Assembly (NCBI GenBank): GCA_002452215.1
Contig: DKCO01000030.1
Span: forward strand, 1 to 10,605
Direction of reading: 5' to 3'
From: Spirochaetales bacterium UBA6872
GTDB lineage: Bacteria; Spirochaetota; Spirochaetia; Sphaerochaetales; Sphaerochaetaceae
DNA length: 10,605 nucleotides
The translations under genes were made by a program, and so were the position numbers. The notes below the pieces were generated by a model. That model made no database searches, was not told where the DNA came from, and saw nothing but the letters and a program-made list of their open reading frames with translations. Within the stretch, counting starts at the first letter, position 1, and every line of letters starts with the position of its first letter. Positions 5,659 through 10,605 of the stretch are shown here, one piece after another.

Positions 5659-6326
5659 ACCAATGCAAGTATATCACAAAAGCTTGCTTTATCTGTTCTT
5701 CTTGGAGCTGTATTGGAAAAAGAGCGGGAGAGGAGTGCATCTTCAAAGACTTGGGCTTTTTCAAATAGCAATAGAAAAAGCGAGATAGTGTATGAAGTTA
5801 TGTTCTTGAAGGGATGAGAGAAAAACCGTCCTCCTCTCGATCTCCTTGCCATTAGCATTGTGTTTGCACAAAAGAAGATCATCGGAAGCATTGCAAGAGT
5901 TACCATTATGTTTGATGCAAGGCGCCATGATGATTTGCCTATTATAGGCTCGAGATAATGGCCAAGAGATGCTGAGAGATCCGTTATATCGGTTGTTGCC
6001 ATAAATAGGAGTGTGAGAAGCAAAAGAGTCAAGTAAGAGACAGCTTCCGATAGTGTTGATGATATGTTTTTTGTGTTTGACCACTCTGTGATTGCGATGA
6101 AAAACGATATTGCAATCATAGCATGCATGGATAGAAGCAATCTCATCAGATTGATTTTTGAAAATGCACCAATTGTGATAATAAAAAAAGCATATATGTA
6201 TATCTCATATACTCCAGCGCTTGATATCAAAATAGAGAAAAGGAGCAAATACAAAAGCTTGAAAGCAGGAACAGTACGTGAAAGAAAAGAATCCTTTGGT
6301 TCATAAGTGAATGCTATTCTAGCCAT
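5607..6326 (-). CDS. ecfT: ECF transporter transmembrane (T) component, CbiQ/EcfT family
   Basis: A 239-residue inner-membrane protein. Hydrophobic segments lie at roughly 21-36, 40-55, 64-80, 95-112, 138-156 and 216-236. The two coupling-helix motifs that contact the ATPases are recognisable: ARRSRGGRF at 160-168 and DALLSRSF at 196-203, the latter corresponding to the more usual E-A-x-x-x-R-G/S-[FY]. T components couple ATP hydrolysis to toppling of a substrate-binding S component. ATG 6326 overlaps the end of ecfA by 13 nt and has GAGGA 6 nt upstream (complement of 6333-6337). No S-component gene is present in this operon, so the transported vitamin or metal cannot be named. Confidence 0.85.
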   Translation of the reverse strand: MARIAFTYEPKDSFLSRTVPAFKLLYLLLFSILISSAGVYEIYIYAFFIITIGAFSKINLMRLLLSMHAMIAISFFIAITEWSNTKNISSTLSEAVSYLTLLLLTLLFMATTDITDLSASLGHYLEPIIGKSSWRLASNIMVTLAMLPMIFFCANTMLMARRSRGGRFFSHPFKNITSYTISLFLLLFEKAQVFEDALLSRSFSNTAPRRTDKASFCDILALVCVVLITIAIFIIRSAS

Positions 6327-7054
6327 GTGAGATCCTCAAAACGTGCATTTTTTGGAATGTAGATATCGTGTTTTCTTAGGTCTTTGAGCGATTCTCTGGA
6401 TGTGCCATCATATACGATTTTTCCATCCTTCAAGATGATTACGTGATCTGTATGGAAAAGAAATTTCTCAGCCTCGTGCGATACTATTACGATTGTGATT
6501 CCTTTTTCCTTAAGCTTTATGAGTGTTTTGATTACAGTCAATGTTGATGGATAATCAAGATTTGCAAATGGTTCGTCCAAAAGCAGTACATCAGGGTCCA
6601 TTGCAATGACACCAGCAATGCACAACTTGCGTCTTTCTCCACCAGATAGAATCTCTGGTTGGGAGTTTCGAATCTTTTCCATTTCAAAGAGATTCAGCAT
6701 CTGTTCAACTTTTTTGTCTATTTCTTTTCTCTCCAAGCCAAGGTTCTCTGGACCAAATGCAATATCTTTCTCGACAGTTGATCCTACAATCTCCAAAGAT
6801 GTGTCTTGAAAAACTAGTGATAGCTTCAACATCCTTTCTTTCGCTTTTTTCATTTCCTTGCCATTAATTAAGATTCTTGAACCATTCTCTGGTTTTTCAA
6901 GACCCTTCAGACATTTTAAAAGAAGTGATTTCCCTGAGCCGTTTTTCCCTGCAATCAAGCAAATTGATCCCTTTTCAATTGAGAATGAGATATTATCAAG
7001 TAGCTTCTTTTTATCTATGATCAAAGAGAGATTTTCGACTCTAAAGTAGGACAT
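6314..7054 (-). CDS. ecfA: ECF transporter ATP-binding (A) component
   Basis: A 246-residue cytoplasmic ABC ATPase. Walker A is AGKNGSGKS (35-43), the Q-loop VFQD has Gln at 83, the signature is LSGGE (136-140), Walker B is VLLLDEP (156-162) with catalytic E161, the D-loop is NLD, and the switch is H193 in VSH. The stretch after the Q-loop (VGSTVEKDIAFGPENLGL) is characteristic of EcfA/CbiO proteins. It is the first gene of the minus-strand operon with ecfT and the cyclo-ligase. Only one A gene is present, so either it works as a homodimer (as in single-A dedicated systems) or a second A subunit is encoded elsewhere. I chose ATG 7054 because a near-consensus promoter places +1 on it. A TTG in frame at 7069 would give five extra residues but lies within the promoter. 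Confidence 0.92.
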   Translation of the reverse strand: MSYFRVENLSLIIDKKKLLDNISFSIEKGSICLIAGKNGSGKSLLLKCLKGLEKPENGSRILINGKEMKKAKERMLKLSLVFQDTSLEIVGSTVEKDIAFGPENLGLERKEIDKKVEQMLNLFEMEKIRNSQPEILSGGERRKLCIAGVIAMDPDVLLLDEPFANLDYPSTLTVIKTLIKLKEKGITIVIVSHEAEKFLFHTDHVIILKDGKIVYDGTSRESLKDLRKHDIYIPKNARFEDLTWLE

Positions 7055-7060
7055 GAGTTG

Positions 7061-7089
7061 AATATACAATGTTTCCTTTTTGTTGTAAA
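7061..7089 (-). promoter_or_regulatory. Strong promoter of the ecfA operon, predicted leaderless
   Basis: On the minus strand TTTACA (complement of 7084-7089) and TATATT (complement of 7061-7066) are separated by 17 bp, each one base from consensus. The ATG of ecfA begins after exactly 6 nt, so the predicted +1 is its A. There is no Shine-Dalgarno sequence within reach of that ATG. Confidence 0.65.
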
Positions 7090-7096
7090 CATTGTA
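7065..7096. promoter_or_regulatory. 10-bp inverted repeat overlapping the ecfA promoter, candidate operator
   Basis: TACAATGTTT (7065-7074) and AAACATTGTA (7087-7096) are perfect inverted copies separated by 12 bp, with arm centres 22 bp apart. One arm touches the -10 and the other covers most of the -35 of the ecfA promoter. A related TTGTAAT recurs at 7131-7137, just upstream of the purO promoter. A dimeric repressor of the ecf operon, perhaps also of purO, is the simplest reading. The ligand is unknown. Confidence 0.5.
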
Positions 7097-7103
7097 ATCT
7101 CTC

Positions 7104-7115
7104 TGAGTTTACTCA
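7104..7115. promoter_or_regulatory. 12-bp palindrome between the divergent ecfA and purO promoters
   Basis: TGAGT-TT-ACTCA is a perfect palindrome of two 5-bp arms, lying between the divergent ecfA and purO promoters. It has a different sequence from the inverted repeat at 7065-7096, so it may serve another regulator. No T-run follows, so it is not a terminator. Confidence 0.3.
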
Positions 7116-7142
7116 CAAAATGAAATTATGTTGTAATGCATC

Positions 7143-7172
7143 TTTTTGAAGATTATCTTTTTAAGTAATAAT
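7143..7172 (+). promoter_or_regulatory. Promoter of purO, probably leaderless
   Basis: AATAAT at 7167-7172 is one base from the -10 consensus and ends 6 nt before the ATG at 7179. TTTTTG at 7143-7148 is a weak -35 at 18 bp. No Shine-Dalgarno sequence is seen. Confidence 0.4.
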
Positions 7173-7178
7173 AGAGAC

Positions 7179-7859
7179 ATGAAGATAGACGAATACTTGA
7201 AAGGAAAGAGATATCCCGGACGAATCATAGTAGGAGGGGCTACAAGAGATCTAAAGCCAATCTTGATTTATGTCGTTATGGGCCGAAGCGATAAAAGTCG
7301 AAATAGAGTGTTGTCCTTGGACGGAGAGGAGCTTAAGACAAAACTCTATGACAATTCCAATTGTGGCGATGATCTTATTATTTACAGTGCAAAGGAGCAA
7401 ATAGGAAATAAGATTCTATTGGCAAATGGTGATCATTCTGCATCTATTGCTTCAGCTCTAAGAAGAGGAGAGTCTTTGATTCAATCCTTGGATGCTCTCG
7501 ACGTTGAGCCTGATAAGCCAAATTATACTCCTAGAATTGCTTTAGCGTATGATCTGGAAGAGAAAAACTATGAGATGGCAATAGTCAGGAGAAATGGCGG
7601 GAAAGAAGAAAAGATAGTATGGAAATATCCTTTCTTTGCTGGCTATGCCCATATAATCCATACATATGAGGATGATTCGACTCCTCTCTTGTCTTTTTCA
7701 AACGATCCTGTTTTGGTTGAAGTTGATAGCGACCTCTCTTCGTTTTCATCTCTTTTATGGGACTCTCTTGACAACATGAATCGAGTGTCAATCTATTTCT
7801 CGGATGGCAAGAATGAGACGATAATCAACCAAAGGGAGTGCGACAATGTCAACGCTTGA
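7179..7859 (+). CDS. purO: IMP cyclohydrolase, PurO-like (archaeal-type fold)
   Basis: A 226-residue cytoplasmic enzyme predicted to close FAICAR to IMP, the last step of purine synthesis. It belongs to the PurO / IMP_cyclohyd family (PF07826, COG3363), not to the MGS-like N-terminal domain of ordinary bacterial PurH. Family landmarks are YPGRIIVGG near the N-terminus, LANGDHSASI (the N-G-[ND]-x-x-D/S position), DKPNYTPRIAL in the middle, and FFAGYAHIIHTYEDD, matching the P-x-x-G-x-G-x-x-x-H-T-Y block. The ATG at 7179 is preferred over an upstream in-frame TTG at 7146 because relatives begin close to the YPGR block and because a -10 box sits 6 nt ahead. The gene overlaps the next by 14 nt, so the two final purine enzymes are made together. 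Confidence 0.87.
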   Translation: MKIDEYLKGKRYPGRIIVGGATRDLKPILIYVVMGRSDKSRNRVLSLDGEELKTKLYDNSNCGDDLIIYSAKEQIGNKILLANGDHSASIASALRRGESLIQSLDALDVEPDKPNYTPRIALAYDLEEKNYEMAIVRRNGGKEEKIVWKYPFFAGYAHIIHTYEDDSTPLLSFSNDPVLVEVDSDLSSFSSLLWDSLDNMNRVSIYFSDGKNETIINQRECDNVNA

Positions 7860-9015
7860 GCTTAAATATGGATGCAATCCAAATCAAAAGCCTGCATCGA
7901 TATCAATAGATGGCGATTTGCCTATAGAGGTTGTAAATGGAAGAGCTGGGTATATTAACCTCCTTGATGCTCTCAATGGATACCAACTTGTTAAGCAATT
8001 GAAGGAAGCAACTGGCTATCCTGCAGCTGCATCATTCAAGCATGTTTCACCTGCTGGTGTAGCTGTTGGCAAAGAACTCTCTGACATTGAAAGGAAAATG
8101 CTTTTCATTCCAGAAAAGACAAATCTTTCTCCTCTTGCTTCAGCTTATGCAAGAGCTCGTGGAGCAGATAGGATGTCATCATTTGGAGACTTTATCTCTC
8201 TTTCAGATGAATGCGATGAAGAGACAGCTCTTCTTATCTCTAGGGAAGTCTCAGATGGAATAATTGCACCAGCATATTCAAAAGAGGCATTGGAAATTCT
8301 CAAGAAAAAGAAGGGTGGGGCATATACTGTAATAAAAATAGATCCGTATTATGTCCCAAGTCGTAGAGAAGAAAGGACTGTCTATGGCATAACATTTACA
8401 CAAATGGCCAATGATTTTACAGTTTCAGATAGTTGTTTTTCAAATATAGTTACAAAAAACAAGTTCTTTCCAGAATGTGCTCGCCTTGATATGACAATTG
8501 CTTTAGTGGCGCTGAAATATACACAATCAAACTCGGTTATATATGCATATGATGGACAGACAATAGGCATTGGAGCGGGGCAACAGTCGCGAATCCATTG
8601 TACTCGACTTGCTGGCAATAAGGCCGACATGTGGCAATTGAAGCACTCTGATAAGGTCCTTTCTCTTCCTTTCAAGAAAGAATTGACTCGCAATGATAAG
8701 GATAACGTTATAGAGCAATATCTTTCAGCCGATCCAGAGATTGATGTATGCGCTGAATGGAGAGATTATTTCAAGTTTCCTGTTGAGCCTTTTTCCAAGG
8801 AGGAGAAGAGAACCTATCTTGATTCCATAAAAGGCGTCTCTCTTTCATCCGATGCATTCTTCCCGTTCAGGGACAATATCGATAGAGCGTCTCGATCTGG
8901 TGTAAGTTATATTACACAGCCAGGCGGGTCAAAGCGCGATGATTTGGTGATAGAGGCCGCTGATGAGTACTCTATGACTATGTTCTTCACGCACTCGAGG
9001 CTCTTTCATCACTAA
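7846..9015 (+). CDS. purH: Single-domain AICAR transformylase (PurH C-terminal domain homologue)
   Basis: A 389-residue cytoplasmic enzyme that formylates AICAR to FAICAR using 10-formyl-THF. It corresponds to the transformylase part of bifunctional PurH (normally about 510-530 residues) and lacks the N-terminal IMP cyclohydrolase domain, which PurO next door supplies. The catalytic KHVSPAG is at 65-71 (K65, H66). SNSVIYAYDGQTIGIGAGQQ (228-247) matches the canonical SN-x-[IV]-x-[YL]-x3-QT-x-GIGAGQ block. The C-terminal FPFRDNID, ITQPGGSKRDDLVIEAADE and a final FTHSRLFHH match the F-[RH]-H ending of PurH. The protein is therefore complete, not truncated. ATG 7846 overlaps the purO stop by 14 nt and has GGGAG 7 nt upstream (7834-7838). 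An alternative name is PurP-independent AICARFT. PurP itself (ATP-grasp, formate-dependent) is unrelated. Confidence 0.9.
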   Translation: MSTLELKYGCNPNQKPASISIDGDLPIEVVNGRAGYINLLDALNGYQLVKQLKEATGYPAAASFKHVSPAGVAVGKELSDIERKMLFIPEKTNLSPLASAYARARGADRMSSFGDFISLSDECDEETALLISREVSDGIIAPAYSKEALEILKKKKGGAYTVIKIDPYYVPSRREERTVYGITFTQMANDFTVSDSCFSNIVTKNKFFPECARLDMTIALVALKYTQSNSVIYAYDGQTIGIGAGQQSRIHCTRLAGNKADMWQLKHSDKVLSLPFKKELTRNDKDNVIEQYLSADPEIDVCAEWRDYFKFPVEPFSKEEKRTYLDSIKGVSLSSDAFFPFRDNIDRASRSGVSYITQPGGSKRDDLVIEAADEYSMTMFFTHSRLFHH

Positions 9016-9042
9016 AGACTACTATCAAAAAGGAAAATCGAG

Positions 9043-9048
9043 TAAAAT
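9043..9048 (+). promoter_or_regulatory. -10-like box 6 nt before the membrane-protein ATG
   Basis: TAAAAT is one base from consensus and is followed by 6 nt and then ATG 9055. I see no convincing -35 in the short 39-nt gap after the AICAR transformylase stop, and no Shine-Dalgarno sequence. The gene may also be read through from purO. Confidence 0.35.
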
Positions 9049-9054
9049 ATCGCC

Positions 9055-10464
9055 ATGGATGCATATAGCGAAGAATATGATAGATATGAACCCGAGTTGA
9101 GGGTTTGGCCATTTATCCTCTTGGGTTTTCTTGTGCCAGCAGTTCCTTTTGTTTGCAATATCCTTTTCTCGAAAGCTGGTATCAATGAAGGTTTTGGCTT
9201 TCTTTACGGTGCAATTGAATATGTTTTTATCATGGTTTCTTTCTTTGTCGTCTCATATGCATTGAAAACTTCAAAGGGCTCTTGGGTTCTTGTTTTGGAA
9301 GGCGCTTTGTTTTTTTTGGTCAAGCTTTCTTTCTGGACCTACTATAAGATTAAAGGAGTTGGCACTTATCCGTTGGGAGTTCCATTTTGCATAGCAATAA
9401 TTCCTTCTTTTGTTTTTCTTCTTGCATATGCTTTTTATGCAAAACGATCAAGGCTTCCTGCTTGGGGTACATCCATAAGCTTGTCTCTTGTTTATTCGCT
9501 TGCTTCTTCAATTTATCTCTACTTTGAAAACGGATTGGATTCTGTTGTTTCAATAGCATATTTCATTCTCTCTCTGTTGCTTGTCTTGCTTTCTTTTCTA
9601 ACGTTTTTTGTGACAAAGCGCTCTGAAGTAACACCATGGTATATAAACATACCTCTTGTGCTGTTTGTGTTCTCATCTCTATCTACATCGCCTGATTTTG
9701 GCACATTCTCATCATCGGATTTGAACGTTGGTGTGATAGCGATTTACATTCTAAAGACAGTTGCGACAAACTATATGCTTTGGTTTTTTATTTCGATGTG
9801 TTTTATCTATGCAGGACTTGCTATGAAATCCTGTTTTAAAACACTTAATAAAATAGAACCCATAAGAAATACAGTTGATGATGTAAATCAAAAATCATCA
9901 AATTACGCAGCAAATGAAAAAGATGATGAGAAGTATGATTCTTTCTCTGTTTACCCAGATGGGCGATATGCATATCCTCAGTGGGATCAAAATAGATTCT
10001 CGAAAGACAGAGATGGAAAATACCCAAGAGAGAGGATATACAACGAGCCGGTGAGACAGCGCCAATATAGTGATGATGATAGGTTCTATAATCGTAATGG
10101 CTATCCTCAACGAGATGATTATGAGGCGCATTATCGCAAAGAGCGCTATGATATGGATTCTATGACATCAAGGGATATAAATGCTCGTCCGAATTATGCT
10201 CGCGACAGTTACTATGATGATAGACGCTACTATCAAGAAGATGATGGATACAGAGATTACTATGATGCTGGGCCTAGTCGTGACATAAGCAGACAACGCT
10301 TAAATAGCGATAGAGAGCAAAGAAGATCCTCTTTCAATGATGAATACAGAAGCCATCATAGGCGCGGAGAAGAAGACAAGTGGTATGATCTTCTTCGTGG
10401 TGGAATTGATGACTCTGAATATAGCCACAGGCGTGAGAGGGATGACTATCCTCCGAGGCCTTAA
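9055..10464 (+). CDS. Multi-spanning membrane protein with a long Arg/Tyr/Asp-rich tail
   Basis: A 469-residue protein I do not recognise. After a short acidic start (MDAYSEEYDRYEPE) come about seven or eight hydrophobic segments at roughly 18-38, 50-70, 77-94, 108-128, 138-156, 163-187, 197-210 and 226-257. Most are rich in Phe, Leu and Val, with no clear transporter or enzyme motif. From about residue 265 the character changes to a soluble, low-complexity tail of about 200 residues. Its last 177 residues (293-469) contain 24 Tyr, 32 Arg and only 5 Lys, with many Asp, Ser and Asn, recurrent YYD, RDY and DDR pieces and a PPRP end. This looks intrinsically disordered, and its charge is mixed. 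The tail is probably cytoplasmic if the helix count is even. It lies 39 nt after the AICAR transformylase gene in the same direction. No terminator with a T-run is obvious after it. Function unknown. Confidence 0.8.
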   Translation: MDAYSEEYDRYEPELRVWPFILLGFLVPAVPFVCNILFSKAGINEGFGFLYGAIEYVFIMVSFFVVSYALKTSKGSWVLVLEGALFFLVKLSFWTYYKIKGVGTYPLGVPFCIAIIPSFVFLLAYAFYAKRSRLPAWGTSISLSLVYSLASSIYLYFENGLDSVVSIAYFILSLLLVLLSFLTFFVTKRSEVTPWYINIPLVLFVFSSLSTSPDFGTFSSSDLNVGVIAIYILKTVATNYMLWFFISMCFIYAGLAMKSCFKTLNKIEPIRNTVDDVNQKSSNYAANEKDDEKYDSFSVYPDGRYAYPQWDQNRFSKDRDGKYPRERIYNEPVRQRQYSDDDRFYNRNGYPQRDDYEAHYRKERYDMDSMTSRDINARPNYARDSYYDDRRYYQEDDGYRDYYDAGPSRDISRQRLNSDREQRRSSFNDEYRSHHRRGEEDKWYDLLRGGIDDSEYSHRRERDDYPPRP

Positions 10465-10605
10465 TTAAAAATCAACGTTTCATTATTGTTCAGCATATTC
10501 ATCGATTTTTGATTTTGTTTGAAAAGACATATAAGCTAAGCGGATGACGGGAATCGGACCAGCATATTAATCTGTAACTTTCAGTTTTTAGGGTGACTAT
10601 GAATG
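10465..10605. other. Intergenic end of window
   Basis: The stretch is AT-rich. AAAATCAA near 10469 and TTGATTTT near 10508 form an 8-bp inverted repeat with a long loop, too weak to call a terminator. CAGCATATT occurs twice (10491-10499 and 10560-10568). A segment at 10541-10560 resembles the T-arm and 3' acceptor strand of a tRNA on the minus strand, but no anticodon arm fits. ATG at 10599 may open a next gene, with only weak AGGGTG before it. Confidence 0.4.

Noticed and set aside
7065..7096. The inverted repeat as a terminator or riboswitch stem
   Set aside because: It overlaps a promoter, lies upstream of the predicted transcript start of ecfA, and has no T-run that would serve either strand's gene.
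7146..7178. TTG start giving eleven extra residues on PurO
   Set aside because: The extension falls in the promoter region and relatives start near the ATG at 7179.
10541..10605. Complete tRNA gene on the minus strand
   Set aside because: Only the T-arm and acceptor look right; no anticodon loop with T33 can be placed at any normal variable-loop length within the visible sequence.

Overview
The window looks like a piece of chromosome from an anaerobic, low-to-moderate GC bacterium. A host-associated spirochaete (Treponema- or Sphaerochaeta-like) is my best guess. The reasons are an electron-bifurcating NfnAB pair, a CI-like regulator whose N-terminus begins MNFWGRID (a start I associate with spirochaete XRE proteins), a purine pathway ending in a PurO-type enzyme plus a single-domain AICAR transformylase, and the codon style. 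A clostridial relative cannot be excluded from sequence alone.

Layout. Bases 1-132 hold the decayed or frameshifted C-terminal end of what looks like an Rpn/PD-(D/E)XK nuclease family protein. Bases 133-498 are AT-rich and non-coding, with a pair of AACG-N4-CGT elements just ahead of a small CI-like repressor (499-846). A YkgJ-family cysteine-cluster protein follows (945-1535). Then comes an Hsp20 gene (1771-2202) with a strong match to a sigma-54 promoter, a hairpin at the predicted mRNA 5' end, and a clean intrinsic terminator. Next is a tight plus-strand operon: nfnA, nfnB and a PTS EIIA (PtsN/fructose type) protein (2325-5117). It converges, with only 4 bp between, on a minus-strand operon (ecfA, ecfT, 5-formyl-THF cyclo-ligase; 7054 down to 5122). 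That operon is divergent from purO plus the AICAR-transformylase gene (7179-9015). The last gene (9055-10464) encodes a multi-spanning membrane protein with a long tail rich in Arg, Tyr and Asp. The final ~140 bases hold no gene I can support.

How the genes fit together. NfnAB links NADH, NADPH and ferredoxin. PurO and the transformylase make IMP from AICAR with 10-formyl-THF. The cyclo-ligase on the divergent operon recycles 5-formyl-THF, so the divergent block has a folate/one-carbon flavour. The ECF module has T and one A subunit but no S subunit here, so its substrate is unknown.

Regulatory structure is the most interesting layer. Four genes that begin transcription units (945, 7054 minus, 7179, 9055) lack a Shine-Dalgarno sequence and carry a -10-like hexamer exactly 6 nt before the ATG, as expected for leaderless mRNAs. 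Hsp20, nfnA and most operon-internal genes instead have good Shine-Dalgarno sequences. A 10-bp inverted repeat lies over the ecfA promoter. No CRISPR array, complete mobile element, rRNA or complete tRNA was seen.
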